Below are positions 17,396 to 26,665 of a DNA stretch of 44,633 nucleotides, one piece after another. The position numbers and the translations under genes are program-made. Each line of letters starts with the position of its first letter. Position 1 is the stretch's first letter. Below the pieces are notes generated by a model that was given only the letters and a program-made list of their open reading frames with translations, did not search any database and was not told where the DNA came from. This DNA is from Lysobacterales bacterium (GTDB lineage: Bacteria > Pseudomonadota > Gammaproteobacteria > Xanthomonadales > SZUA-36), in the NCBI GenBank assembly GCA_029859505.1, contig JAOUCZ010000005.1, positions 1-44,633 of the forward strand, read 5' to 3'.

Positions 17396-17950
17396 CTAAT
17401 TTCTGGCCGAATATTCCGACTCTGTATATCTCCGGGTGATGTGCTGAGGGCAGTTCCAGTCGAATGCGACGACATCAATTAGCACGATACGCTCTACTTT
17501 CGCCTTGTAATCCGGATGGCTGAGTTTCGAAACAGCATCCTCCTCCAGCCCACGAACATCCTTAACATGCATGTGCCCAAGGACTTTGAGACGCCTGCGG
17601 TTGGGGTAGTCCATCAGTATTAGCGAGCAACGGTCATTCCTGGATGTATTGCCTACGCTGATGAGTTGCGTGTTGCCACGGAAATCTGCATAGGCAAGTT
17701 GATTGGGCCCCAGCACCTTCAAAAAACCAGCAGGCCCTCCCCGGTGCTGGACATACGGCCAGCCATCCTCACTGACAGTTGCCAGGTAAAACGTATCGCG
17801 TAGCGCGATAAAGGCAGCCTCTTTCGGTCCCAACTGATCGTTGGGTCCAGCATGGTTTTGCAAGCGCTCATTGTTTGAGCGCGAGCCATAATTCAACTGG
17901 GCTTCCTTTACGCTGTCGGTAAATGCAATGTCTGCGAATCGATGTGTCAT
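17396..17950 (-). CDS. Pyridoxamine-5'-phosphate-oxidase-like (PPOX class) flavoprotein
   Basis: This 184-residue split-barrel protein of the PNPOx-like group binds FMN. Typical elements are FIALRDTFYLATVSEDGWPYVQHRGGPAGFL, YADFRGNTQLISVGN and the C-terminal FDWNCPQHITRRY found in this subfamily. Members reduce or oxidise small molecules with FMN or F420; no substrate can be named. A strong hairpin at 17986-18011 separates it from the hydrolase gene. Confidence 0.88.
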   Translation of the reverse strand: MTHRFADIAFTDSVKEAQLNYGSRSNNERLQNHAGPNDQLGPKEAAFIALRDTFYLATVSEDGWPYVQHRGGPAGFLKVLGPNQLAYADFRGNTQLISVGNTSRNDRCSLILMDYPNRRRLKVLGHMHVKDVRGLEEDAVSKLSHPDYKAKVERIVLIDVVAFDWNCPQHITRRYTESEYSARN

Positions 17951-17985
17951 GCGGCTTTACGCTCCGGTGCTTTTGGCTCAGGTTA

Positions 17986-18011
17986 GCACGGCCGCTAAGT
18001 CGCGGCCGTGC
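17986..18011. terminator. Perfect 10-bp stem-loop between two minus-strand genes
   Basis: GCACGGCCGC and GCGGCCGTGC pair perfectly around a six-base loop. It lies 12 bases after the alpha/beta-hydrolase stop on the minus strand. There is no T-run, so it may be a Rho-dependent end or an mRNA 3'-protecting hairpin rather than a classical terminator. Confidence 0.5.
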
Positions 18012-18023
18012 GGCTTGGACAGA

Positions 18024-19094
18024 CTATCTTACCGCTACTGCGGGTGAATCGATCTTACGCTTGAGGAAGTTGCGCATCAGGGCGGCAATTTCCGAACCAT
18101 GCGATTCAAGTGCAAAGTGCCCGGTATCGATCAGGTGATATTCGAGGTCGTTTAGATCCCGTTTGTAAGGCTCGGCACCCTCAGCAGGGAAGATCTCATC
18201 GTTCTTACCCCAGACGATTAAAGTTGGCGGCTGTTGTGTACGCAGGTACTCCTGCCATGCGGGATATAACGGCGGATTTGAACCATAACTGTAGAACATT
18301 TGTAACTGGATATCCTGGTTACCTTCACGATCCAGCAGCGGCTGTACGTGGCCCCAGTTATCCGGACTGATGGCTTCCTGGTTGGGTACACCGTTGGTGT
18401 ATTGCCACTTGGTGGCACCGAGGGTGGTTAAAAACCGCAAGGCTTCGTCATTGCTCATCACCGGTTTGTTGTAGGCGGTTTTTACATTTTTCCACCAGTC
18501 ATTGTTGAGACCCTGGTCGATGGCGTCCCTGTCTTTCCAATAGGCCCTGATCGGCTCCCAGAAATTGTTGTCGATGCCTTCGATGTATGCATTTCCGTTT
18601 TGAACGATGAGTGTTTCGATACGCTCGGGACGGCTGGTGGCAATACGAAAGGCGATGGGTGCACCATAATCCATCATGTACAGACTGAATTTCTCGAGGC
18701 CGATCTCATCGGTAAACTTTTCCATGATGCGCGCGATGTTATCGAACGAATAATCAAACTCATCCACAGTCGGCATCGAGCTGAAACCATATCCGGGGTA
18801 ATCAGGGGCCACCAGGTGGTATTGGTCAGCCAGTGCCGGCATCAACTCACGGAACATATGCGATGATGTTGGAAAGCCGTGCAGCAGGAGCAGCGTCGGG
18901 CGCTCAGGGTTGCCAGCTTCACGGTAGAAGATATCCACATTTTCAATGGTAACGGTGTGGTAACTCACATCGAACGATTCGTCTGCTTTTAAAGACAGGC
19001 TATAAAGAGCGCTGCCCAGTGCCAGGTAAAAGATGATCAGCAAGATTTTGTCTTTGATATGTGTTTTGGTGCGTTTTGCAGTATGTGTTGTCAT
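18024..19094 (-). CDS. Membrane-anchored alpha/beta hydrolase with Asp nucleophile (epoxide hydrolase/haloalkane dehalogenase type)
   Basis: The 356-residue protein has an N-terminal membrane or signal segment (about residues 16-36) and a full alpha/beta-hydrolase fold. The oxyanion motif LHGFPTSS is at residues 71-78. The nucleophile-elbow residue is Asp142 in YMMDYGAPI, not Ser. The acid is in VWGKNDEIF and the catalytic His in DTGHFALE. An Asp nucleophile is the hallmark of epoxide hydrolases and haloalkane dehalogenases, and the cap-domain region is about residues 170-270. It starts 33 bases after the isochorismatase stop, so the two form an operon. The substrate is not known; export places it in the periplasm. 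Confidence 0.88.
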   Translation of the reverse strand: MTTHTAKRTKTHIKDKILLIIFYLALGSALYSLSLKADESFDVSYHTVTIENVDIFYREAGNPERPTLLLLHGFPTSSHMFRELMPALADQYHLVAPDYPGYGFSSMPTVDEFDYSFDNIARIMEKFTDEIGLEKFSLYMMDYGAPIAFRIATSRPERIETLIVQNGNAYIEGIDNNFWEPIRAYWKDRDAIDQGLNNDWWKNVKTAYNKPVMSNDEALRFLTTLGATKWQYTNGVPNQEAISPDNWGHVQPLLDREGNQDIQLQMFYSYGSNPPLYPAWQEYLRTQQPPTLIVWGKNDEIFPAEGAEPYKRDLNDLEYHLIDTGHFALESHGSEIAALMRNFLKRKIDSPAVAVR

Positions 19095-19127
19095 GATTTT
19101 TATCCTTGGTTTCTTAATGTAATTTGG

Positions 19128-19868
19128 TTACTTATTGCCATTGATTTTCTGGACGGCCTGTTTAGTGGTCCAGACGGTGTTGGCGATGAAACGGAAATTG
19201 ACCAGTGCAGCCTCGTAACCATCGCCCTCTTCCACGATTGCCGCGGCGGTTGCATCTGAAACAACGGCGACTTCAAAGCCCTGCTCCATCAACTCACGCA
19301 TATGGGACTCGGTACAGAGGTTGGCCGACATTCCGCCAAGAATGACCTTGTCGATACCGCGTTTACGCAACTGCAACACCAAGTCGTTGGTTTCGGGGCC
19401 GTAAACCTTATGCGGGGTGGAAACGATGGTCTTGCCGTCGTTGATATAGGGCTTGTAGCTTTCCAGCCAGTCGGCTCCTGAGTCTTCGAAGCCCTCGGTG
19501 GTCAGCGCGCCTTCGCGATCAAACATACCGATGGTGTGCATCAGTTTTTCCAGCGCACCTTCAAATTTCCAGCCATGATCGGTCGGGTAGTAATAATGCG
19601 GCGAAATGAATACCGGCATGTCGTTGGCCTTGGCAGTTTTCAATAATGATTCAATATTAGCCACCGTGTTGTTTTTGGTGACACTTTCGCCAACAACACC
19701 CCAGGCCACACCATCGGGGCTCAGGAAGTCATTCTGTGGATCAGTGATCAATATCGCCGTACGTTCCGGATCAATTGTCATGCCAGGATTGGGAAGCGCT
19801 GCGCTCAGCGATGAACTGACTACCAGTGATGAGAAGGTTATAGCGAATAAGGTTGCTCTTGGTTTCAT
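19128..19868 (-). CDS. Exported isochorismatase-fold cysteine hydrolase
   Basis: From the ATG at 19868 (GGAGA upstream) the protein has 246 residues and a signal peptide ending near SSSLSAALP. The isochorismatase-like hydrolase fold is shown by LITDPQNDFL (Asp), the STPHKVYG lysine region and LGGMSANLCTESHMREL with the nucleophilic Cys. This is an Asp-Lys-Cys triad family that hydrolyses isochorismate, nicotinamide, ureides and similar bonds. Most relatives are cytoplasmic, so a signal peptide is noteworthy. An in-frame start 48 bases upstream would add residues ahead of the signal peptide and is disfavoured. A sigma-54 promoter lies 44-59 bases upstream. Confidence 0.9.
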   Translation of the reverse strand: MKPRATLFAITFSSLVVSSSLSAALPNPGMTIDPERTAILITDPQNDFLSPDGVAWGVVGESVTKNNTVANIESLLKTAKANDMPVFISPHYYYPTDHGWKFEGALEKLMHTIGMFDREGALTTEGFEDSGADWLESYKPYINDGKTIVSTPHKVYGPETNDLVLQLRKRGIDKVILGGMSANLCTESHMRELMEQGFEVAVVSDATAAAIVEEGDGYEAALVNFRFIANTVWTTKQAVQKINGNK

Positions 19869-19911
19869 ATGGTTCTCCACGATAATTGTGTGTTCTGTTG
19901 GTGTTAATAAT

Positions 19912-19927
19912 TGCATCTATCGTGCCA
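19912..19927 (-). promoter_or_regulatory. Predicted sigma-54 (-24/-12) promoter
   Basis: On the minus strand the sequence is TGGCACGATAGATGCA: GG and GC are separated by exactly 10 bases and the -24 hexamer TGGCAC is perfect. The -12 element ATGCA has one mismatch to TTGCA. It would start transcription near 19902, driving the isochorismatase and alpha/beta-hydrolase genes. A sigma-54 activator gene is divergent just beyond it. Confidence 0.8.
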
Positions 19928-19968
19928 AGAATAATTACCATATATATCAATCAGTTAAACTATTACAG

Positions 19969-20007
19969 AAACCACAATAAGTTGTGTTCCACAAATTATT
20001 GTGGTTT
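19969..20007. promoter_or_regulatory. 12-bp inverted repeat, predicted activator binding site (UAS)
   Basis: AAACCACAATAA (19969-19980) and TTATTGTGGTTT (19996-20007) are perfect inverted repeats. The 15-base spacer contains a further TTGTG/CACAA pair, and another CACAATTATT follows at about 20012. The position, about 65-105 bases upstream of the predicted start site, fits an enhancer site for a sigma-54 activator and would also allow autoregulation. Confidence 0.72.
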
Positions 20008-20044
20008 AATTCACAATTATTTGAGGTAAATGCGGACATGATAA

Positions 20045-21514
20045 ATGCCAACCACTGACGACCTGACACGGTTACTGAAACATCACCAGCTGATCCTGGA
20101 TTCCGCGGGGGAGGGCATATATGGACTGGACTGCGAGGGTAAGATCACCTTTAGTAACGGCGCGGCCACCGACATACTCGGTTGGAAAATCGAGGATGTT
20201 CTGGGACAAAGCTCCCATGATGTGCACCATCACTCGCACGCCGATGGCCGGGTATATCCTCGGGATGAATGTCCGATTTACGCGGCCCTTCATGATGGGG
20301 AAATTCACCGCGTCGACCACGAGGTTTTTTGGCATATTGATGGTTCTGCAGTGCCTGTTGAGTATATTAGTACGCCCATCTGGGAGGATGGAGAACTGGC
20401 TGGTGCGGTGGTTATTTTCCGGGATATTTCAGAACGGATCGAAATGCAGCGTCAACGCGAAGCGGCGTATGAAGAGATTAAGTGCCTCAAGGAGCAGCTT
20501 GAGCAGGAAAGAGATTACCTGCGGGATGAAATTAACGTTACGGTAAATTTTGGCGAGATAATCGGTGACTCACAGGCACTCAAACGAACCCTGACCCAGA
20601 TTGAAGCGGTTGCAGAAACACCTGTCAGTGTTTTGATCCATGGCGAGTCGGGTGTTGGCAAGGAAATGATTGCCAGGGCCATCCATCGAAAAAGCAGCCG
20701 TGCTGACAAACCCCTGGTCAAAGTTAATTGTGCATCAATACCAAAGGACCTTTTCGAAAGTGAGTTCTTCGGGCATGTGCGTGGTGCATTTACCGGTGCC
20801 CATCAGCATCGGGTTGGTCGTCTTCAACTGGCGGATGGCGGTACTTTGTTCCTTGATGAGATTGGTGAAATCCCAATGTCACAACAGGGGAAGTTGCTGC
20901 GCGCCTTACAGGAGGGTGAGTTTGAACGGGTCGGTGATGACCAGACCATCAAGGTGGATGTACGCGTGGTTGCCGCGACCAACCGTGATCTACTGGAAGA
21001 AATAAAGGCGGAGCGATTTAGACAGGATCTGTACTACCGCCTCAGTGTTTTTCCGATTGAAGTGCCGCCCCTGCGTGAACGTGTTGAAGATATTGCACCG
21101 CTTGCGCATCATTTTCTCAAGCTGATTTGCCGCGAACTGGGGCGAGAGACCCTGCGGGTCACAAAGCAGGATATGTCTTTACTCGAAAAGCAATTCTGGC
21201 CCGGCAACATCCGTGAGTTGAAAAATGTCATCGAACGCGCTGTGATTTCTTCCAGTGGCGACCGTTTGCGTCTTGACATTGAAACACCCGGCAAATCACA
21301 AACTCGTGCACTTACCACACAGAGGCCCGCCACGGAACTGTCGGAATTTGTTACCGCCGCAGAGTTCAGGCTTCTTGAAAAAGCGAATATTGAAAAAGCA
21401 CTGGAGACTGCGGGCGGGAAAACCTGGGGACCTGACGGTGCCGCAGAACTGCTGGGAATGAAGCCTTCTACCCTGGCCTACCAGGTGAAGAAGCATGGTA
21501 TAAGCTCGCGGTAA
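20045..21514 (+). CDS. PAS-domain sigma-54-dependent transcriptional activator
   Basis: The 489-residue regulator has three parts. A PAS sensor domain spans about residues 11-130 (LDSAGEGIYGLD through FRDISER), followed by a coiled-coil linker (131-165). The AAA+ sigma-54 interaction domain has Walker A GESGVGKE (200-207), GAFTGA (247-252) and Walker B GTLFLDEIGE (266-275). A Fis-type HTH lies at about 452-486. There is no receiver domain, so the PAS domain probably binds a small ligand or haem/flavin directly. Intact GAFTGA means it can contact sigma-54. It is divergent from the isochorismatase operon and the likely regulator of it. The start is ATG at 20045. Confidence 0.94.
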   Translation: MPTTDDLTRLLKHHQLILDSAGEGIYGLDCEGKITFSNGAATDILGWKIEDVLGQSSHDVHHHSHADGRVYPRDECPIYAALHDGEIHRVDHEVFWHIDGSAVPVEYISTPIWEDGELAGAVVIFRDISERIEMQRQREAAYEEIKCLKEQLEQERDYLRDEINVTVNFGEIIGDSQALKRTLTQIEAVAETPVSVLIHGESGVGKEMIARAIHRKSSRADKPLVKVNCASIPKDLFESEFFGHVRGAFTGAHQHRVGRLQLADGGTLFLDEIGEIPMSQQGKLLRALQEGEFERVGDDQTIKVDVRVVAATNRDLLEEIKAERFRQDLYYRLSVFPIEVPPLRERVEDIAPLAHHFLKLICRELGRETLRVTKQDMSLLEKQFWPGNIRELKNVIERAVISSSGDRLRLDIETPGKSQTRALTTQRPATELSEFVTAAEFRLLEKANIEKALETAGGKTWGPDGAAELLGMKPSTLAYQVKKHGISSR

Positions 21515-21662
21515 AGACATGACAAATTCATGTGTGGTAAAGCGTGCTTACATCAGCTTAGAAGGTGATGACCAAAGGGTGGCCCAATAATAGTTTTTCA
21601 ACTTTATAGCAGATTGGCACGTCTTATTCTTCTGAACACATAATAATCCTGAGGAATTTTTT

Positions 21663-23006
21663 ATGCAGTCATCCATATCTGCCAGTCGACTACGTTCTAC
21701 AATATTTGCATTTGCTCTTGTATTTGCATGCTCTGCAACGGCGCTCGAAACCGCTTCCACCTGGGAGCAGGATCTTGAAGTGTTCCGTTCCAACGTTTTC
21801 GAGCCTGATAAGAGCTTTTCAGAAGAGGAACGTGAAAAAGGTGAACACCTTCTCTCCCGCCTTGAGGAGGAGCACGACCAATTGAGTCCGGCTCAAATCG
21901 AATTGGCACTGGCTGAGATATCTGCGATTACAAATAACGGTCATAGCTTCCTTATGCCGGGTGGCTGGACTGATAGATATAAGCAACTGCCTTTGCGGTT
22001 TCATGTCTTCGCCGATGGCATTTATATCATCTCAGCAGGTGATGGATACACCGAATTGGTGGGCCAGAAGTTAGTCAGCATTGACGGACAAACAAGCAAT
22101 CAATTGCGCGAGTCATGGAAGAAGTACCAAGGCGGACTGGACGGCTGGCGGGATGTCTATTTACCTTATTTCCTTGAGACACCAGTGATGCTGAATGCTG
22201 CCGGTTTAAATACCCGGGTTGATTCTGTGACATTAAAACTGGCCGATGCATCCGGTAAGTTTACAGAAATCGAGATCACTGCCAGCAGCGACCAACCACC
22301 GCTTGAAGGTATCGATCAGTACCTTGCCCCTTCGAGGTTGTTGCGTGGTGCGATTCAGTCTCAACAGGATCAACTGCCACTTTATCTTCAGCAAGCCCAG
22401 CAGACCTTTAGGTACGACTTCATTGAGGATATCAACGCTGCCTATATCCAGTTCAAGGCCAACACCGATTACAGTGGAGAGCAGAACATAGATGCTTTCC
22501 TGGATTCGGTTTCGGGCTTTCTTCGAAAAAATAAGCCCGCCAATATCATCGTGGATCAGCGCTTTAACTTTGGTGGCGATCTCAATATCACGCGGGAATT
22601 GATGCAGAAGATTCCAGGGTACCTGGACACTGATGGCAAAGTTTACATCATCACTTCAGGCCGAACATTCTCTGCAGCGATCTCCAGTATGGGTTACCTG
22701 AAGCAGGTAGCAGGCGATCGTGCGGTCATCGTTGGAGAGCCGGTGGGTGATGCCCTGGAGTTTTGGGCCGAAGGTGATCTGCAGGTATTACCAAATTCGG
22801 GTGTTGCCTTCCTGATGGCCACCGAAAGACACAACTATATGACTGGCTGCCCCGAGAAAGACTGTCATGGCAGCATCCGCCGTCACCCAATAAAGGTACC
22901 CACCCTGGCTCCTGATTCGCTGGTTGCTCTTACATGGTCAGACTATGAGCGTGGCATTGACCCGGCACTCGAAGAAATACGCACTATGATTTCTAGAAAT
23001 CCTTAG
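21663..23006 (+). CDS. Exported S41-family peptidase-like protein
   Basis: This 447-residue protein has an N-terminal signal peptide (residues 1-28, ending SATALET). The C-terminal half resembles the S41 tail-specific/C-terminal-processing protease fold: VDQRFNFGGDL matches the oxyanion strand region and TSGRTFSAAISSMGYL carries the Ser nucleophile position. The N-terminal part (about residues 30-110) is helical and a PDZ-like region may lie around residues 110-160. The normal S41 lysine is not obvious, so activity is uncertain. The gene is transcribed alone. A hairpin (23008-23038) follows the stop. Confidence 0.78.
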   Translation: MQSSISASRLRSTIFAFALVFACSATALETASTWEQDLEVFRSNVFEPDKSFSEEEREKGEHLLSRLEEEHDQLSPAQIELALAEISAITNNGHSFLMPGGWTDRYKQLPLRFHVFADGIYIISAGDGYTELVGQKLVSIDGQTSNQLRESWKKYQGGLDGWRDVYLPYFLETPVMLNAAGLNTRVDSVTLKLADASGKFTEIEITASSDQPPLEGIDQYLAPSRLLRGAIQSQQDQLPLYLQQAQQTFRYDFIEDINAAYIQFKANTDYSGEQNIDAFLDSVSGFLRKNKPANIIVDQRFNFGGDLNITRELMQKIPGYLDTDGKVYIITSGRTFSAAISSMGYLKQVAGDRAVIVGEPVGDALEFWAEGDLQVLPNSGVAFLMATERHNYMTGCPEKDCHGSIRRHPIKVPTLAPDSLVALTWSDYERGIDPALEEIRTMISRNP

Positions 23007-23007
23007 C

Positions 23008-23038
23008 GGTTTCATTGGTTTCCCCTGGTGATGAAACC
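23008..23038 (+). terminator. Hairpin after the S41-like gene
   Basis: GGTTTCAT and ATGAAACC pair perfectly around 15 bases, two bases after the stop codon. No T-run follows, so termination is uncertain. Confidence 0.35.
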
Positions 23039-23155
23039 AGCAACAACACGAGCGGGGATGTCTCAATATGTTTTGCTGTATTGACCCCTGATTTCAGATA
23101 TTCATGTTGATTGAGGTAAACTGTTTGACCTGAGCAACCAGACTACATACACAAA

Positions 23156-25000
23156 ATGACTGGCTTTCTGCGAGAACTTAAACGACGGCGTGTTTTGAAC
23201 ACGGTCTCGCTTTATGTTGTTGGCGCCTGGGTAGCCTTGCAGGTTGTTGAAGTGCTCTCCGGCGCTGGCCTGCCCCCGTCCACCATGCGGAATTTGCTGG
23301 TGATGTTATCGTTTGGTTTTCCCATCGTAGTGGTTGCCGGCTGGTTCTTCGATATATCCAAAAACGGCATCAGCAAAACAGCCCCTCTAAAAAAAGGCGA
23401 GACACTTCCACAACTCAGGTTTATCGATCACGTCCTCCTGTTTGGCTTAATAGTGGTCGTGGCGGTAGACGGATACATTCTTTCATTTCCACCGCCCGAT
23501 GATGCCCGGCCTGTCAGCAGCACCGGCAAACAACAACGCACCATCGCCGTGCTTGGGTTTGATGATATTGAAATTAAACAAGGCAATGATCCGGTTGGAG
23601 ATGTATTTGCCGAGGAATTACGCAGTTCCCTGACACGTGTTGCAGGCCTGAGAGTGCTTGGTCCGGAGACCAGTAACCTATTGCGCCTGGCCAGTGAAAA
23701 CAGGTTGGTGACGGCCGGGGAGTTGCTGGTGACAGCAATGGTTTTAGGTGAGGTCTTACTCGATGGAGACCGCATCCAGGTCAGTGCCAGGCTGGTCGGT
23801 GTACCGGCAGGAAACGAGATATGGTCATCCAGCGCCGAGGCGCCGGTTGGTGATGCCGTTCAATTGCAGCAAGACTTATTACAACAGTTGATCGGGGCGA
23901 TTGCGCCGGATATAGACCCTGACCCGCTACACGGACCACGGGCGGAAACAGGCGCCTGCAGTACGGTTTACGATTTATATTTGCGTGGCAAGCAGCTCTC
24001 TAAATCACGCCATATATCCCAGGCTGAGCAGTATAACAGGGGGATGGAGTTGCTGCGTGAGGTGGTGTCAATCGATGATCAGTGCGGCATTGCCTGGGAG
24101 GCCATAGCAACCGCTTCAATCAACATGAGTATGCCTGGTTTTGCCAGGGCGGGGGCAGCGGCGCGAAGAGCATTAGAGCTGAACAGTTCATTACCGGAGG
24201 CCTGGTCTGTACTGGCTGAAATTGCTGAAGAAGAAGAACGCTGGAACGACTCCGAGGAGTACTTTCTGCGGGCGCTTTATGCAGACCCGACCAATGCACA
24301 TGTAAACCTGATGTACAGCGAGGCATTACTTGCCCGCGGGCGGGTGACCGATGCGGTGCGTCACGCCCTCGAAGCATACCGCCATGAACCCGCATCGACA
24401 GTTGCTAACTGGCGTGTCGCAATGGCTGCCTCGTACGCGGGCAATAGTGAACTCATCATCAAACACATAGAAGCTGCCAGGGAAATCGAGGGAAAAGACA
24501 GTCCTTTCTACCTGGGTTTTCTGGTTGATGCCTATCTGTTGAAAGGTCAGACCGAACTCGCTCTTGAGTACTATGCCAGGCTAAAAGAGCCGGATTGGAC
24601 ATGGGAATGGATGCCTGATTGCATGCGGCTCCGCGATGACCCGGCACTGGCCCCGGGTGTTCGTGAAGACTTACTGGCAACCCTCGCCGAGTACAAATCC
24701 GGCACAATGAGTGCACGGCAGGGTTTTTACCTGGGAGCCGAAATTAGCAGTTGCGCCAATTGGCTTGGTGAACCGGACATTTATTTTGATTTGATTTCAG
24801 TGGTTGGTGTTGAGCCCTTCCCGGGAGGTGTGCCAACAGAAGTGATCTTCCTTAATCTGTTTGCACCAGATGCGGTCGCCCTGAGACAGGATTCCCGCTT
24901 TCGTGAACTGGTATTGGAAACCGGCTTGTTAGACTATTGGCGCCAGTGGGGCTGGTCTGATTACTGCAAACCGGATGAAGATAGTTTCATTTGCGATTAA
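23156..25000 (+). CDS. TolB-like / TPR membrane protein
   Basis: The 614-residue protein starts with FLRELKRRRV and a pair of membrane helices (about residues 17-65 and 95-112). A TolB-like N-domain (about 125-265) follows, with RTIAVLGFDDI, the internal VTAMVLGEV strand and ARLVGVPAGNEIWSSS. The C-terminal half has tetratricopeptide-like helices, for example AWEAIATAS and AWSVLAEIAEEEERW. Related proteins often carry an N-terminal signalling domain, absent here. A paralogous gene of the same build is at 42599-44632. Function is unknown; TPR repeats suggest protein-protein interaction in the periplasm or cytoplasm. Confidence 0.82.
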   Translation: MTGFLRELKRRRVLNTVSLYVVGAWVALQVVEVLSGAGLPPSTMRNLLVMLSFGFPIVVVAGWFFDISKNGISKTAPLKKGETLPQLRFIDHVLLFGLIVVVAVDGYILSFPPPDDARPVSSTGKQQRTIAVLGFDDIEIKQGNDPVGDVFAEELRSSLTRVAGLRVLGPETSNLLRLASENRLVTAGELLVTAMVLGEVLLDGDRIQVSARLVGVPAGNEIWSSSAEAPVGDAVQLQQDLLQQLIGAIAPDIDPDPLHGPRAETGACSTVYDLYLRGKQLSKSRHISQAEQYNRGMELLREVVSIDDQCGIAWEAIATASINMSMPGFARAGAAARRALELNSSLPEAWSVLAEIAEEEERWNDSEEYFLRALYADPTNAHVNLMYSEALLARGRVTDAVRHALEAYRHEPASTVANWRVAMAASYAGNSELIIKHIEAAREIEGKDSPFYLGFLVDAYLLKGQTELALEYYARLKEPDWTWEWMPDCMRLRDDPALAPGVREDLLATLAEYKSGTMSARQGFYLGAEISSCANWLGEPDIYFDLISVVGVEPFPGGVPTEVIFLNLFAPDAVALRQDSRFRELVLETGLLDYWRQWGWSDYCKPDEDSFICD

Positions 25001-25035
25001 CCCACCCCCAAAAGCGGAGAAATAACCGATTACGG

Positions 25036-25746
25036 TTATTGCACGCTACGCACCAGGCATACGTGGTCATAAAAGCGTATGGCATCACCCTGTGGCCCGC
25101 GACCGGTGGGGTAATCGGCGGGGTTACCGGCTTTGGGGTCGCTTCGTTGTGCGCCGGCTCCGTGTACATCCACCCAGTTGTTGTTCATATATCCCATTGA
25201 GCGGCCAAAGTTGATATATACGGCGCTTGCGCCGGGACTGTTGGTCCAGTTGAGGTGGGTGGTGCTGGTCCAGTAGGCAGGATAATCTGTATTAACGGCT
25301 TCGTTAACGATGCTGCTTGAGCTGAACAGGGGGTCGATGGCTGCGGAATTGCTGGTATCGGGTGAACGGCTGTAATCCAGCAGGCGTTGGGAAGCCGCCA
25401 GTCGCTGTAACCGGCCGGGGCCGAACCATTCTGCTCACCCAAGCCGAAAAACCACGCCTGCTTTCCACTGGTGTCACAACTGAACCAGAAAACAAGCGCA
25501 CGGCCGTCATCCAGAATTTCGATCACCAGGCCTTCACCATTATGGGATTGATCAAACCAGGAACCGGTCATCGGTGAAGCTGTGGTCGAGGGAGCGTCAC
25601 AACCCAGACCGGCAACGGTAGTAAGCCAAGTCATACCAGGAACCGCTCATCCTCGAATCGGCAATTACCTGGGCGTGAGCCGGGTTAAAGCTGCCAAACG
25701 TCAGCAGCAGCAAGGAGAAAAACAGAAACCGGATAGCTCTAATCAT
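25036..25746 (-). pseudogene. Decayed SGSWYD / DUF1566 protein gene
   Basis: A signal peptide is encoded from ATG at 25746 (MIRAIRFLFFSLLLL... ending NPAHAQ), followed by SRMSGSWYD, then a stop in frame. A second frame continues with MTGSWFDQSHNGEGLVIEI and RALVFWFSCDTSGKQAWFFG, then GYSDWRLPNA. A third frame continues the DUF1566 domain from LDYSRSPDTSNSAAIDPLF through YWTSTTHLNWTN and DVHGAGAQRSDPKAGNPAD to VCLVRSVQ and TAA at 25036-25038. So at least two frameshifts or deletions break one gene; the KELQ-type segment after WRLPNA is missing. It would have encoded a secreted protein of the DUF1566 (Lcl C-terminal) type. The 285-base span with no intact ORF is explained by this. Confidence 0.8.
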
Positions 25747-25930
25747 TTACACATATCTCGAGGACAAAGGTGTTAAGCCTATTAAATACCAATAAGCCGT
25801 CAGCCGGTATCAGTGCGATGTAAATATGGGTAAAGCTCATAGGTGCCATTTGAGGGAGTAAAGGGCGGGGGGAAAAAGAGGCTATACTTCACGCAACATT
25901 GATTCCCCTAAAAATTACCTGGAGTAGATT

Positions 25931-26476
25931 TTGAACCCTAATATTCAATTCATGGCGCTGTTGCTGCTATATGCATCCATCACCAGCCCAGTGACATATG
26001 CAGGTCAATCCGAATCTCAGGATGAGTTCTTCCGGATGGTTGCAAGTTTCTGCGGTACCAGCTTCACCGGCCAGTCCAGTTTTCCGGAGGACCCGGGTGA
26101 TGCATTCAGAGGCAAAGAACTGGTTGCGCATATCAAGACTTGCAACGCGGATGAAATCAGAATTCCGTTCAGTGTGGGTGAAGACCATTCGCGCACATGG
26201 GTTCTGCGCCGGGTAGAGGGTGGATTGCAGCTTAAACATGATCACCGCCATGCAGATGGCACGCCTGACGAGGTCACCATGTATGGAGGTACAACGCTGA
26301 GCGCAGGTAGTCACCTGGCCCAGTCGTTTCCCGCCGATGACTACACCGCTGAATTAATCCCCGAGGCAGCCACCAATGAATGGTTCCTGACGTTCAGTGA
26401 AGATGGTACAGAGCTGACTTATTATCTTGAACGGCACGGCAAGCCGCGTTTTCGGGCGATCCTAAAGAAAGATTAA
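25931..26476 (+). CDS. Small secreted protein of unknown function
   Basis: I do not recognise the family. The 181-residue protein starts at TTG 25931 with GGAG six bases upstream. A signal peptide runs to about residue 24 (SPVTYAGQ). The mature part has two cysteines (FCGTSF and IKTCNAD) that could form a disulfide. It has a mostly beta character, with the recurrent segments TWVLRRVEGGLQLKHDHRHADG and MYGGTTLSAG. An alternative ATG is at 25952. Nothing in the neighbours points to a role. Confidence 0.7.
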   Translation: MNPNIQFMALLLLYASITSPVTYAGQSESQDEFFRMVASFCGTSFTGQSSFPEDPGDAFRGKELVAHIKTCNADEIRIPFSVGEDHSRTWVLRRVEGGLQLKHDHRHADGTPDEVTMYGGTTLSAGSHLAQSFPADDYTAELIPEAATNEWFLTFSEDGTELTYYLERHGKPRFRAILKKD

Positions 26477-26665
26477 ATGTTACGGGAAAAGGAAAAGAAC
26501 GCGCCCGGCCCATCCCACGTTGATATAATTAGCGGGTTATGAAATAGCTCACCCACAAATCCGGCCATACACTCCAATGCTGCCTGTTAAGCACCATTCT
26601 GCCGTGGCTGCTCAAACCTGTTTTTTTTACTGTTTGTGAAGTCCATGACTTCAGAGGATTTAAGT

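Noticed and set aside
21615-21630. A second TGGCAC-like sigma-54 promoter before the S41-like gene
   Set aside because: GG is followed by 10 bases and then TC instead of GC, so the -12 element is missing.
25304-25510. Minus-strand ORF starting MTAVRLFSG
   Set aside because: It is an out-of-frame shadow of the decayed SGSWYD/DUF1566 gene.
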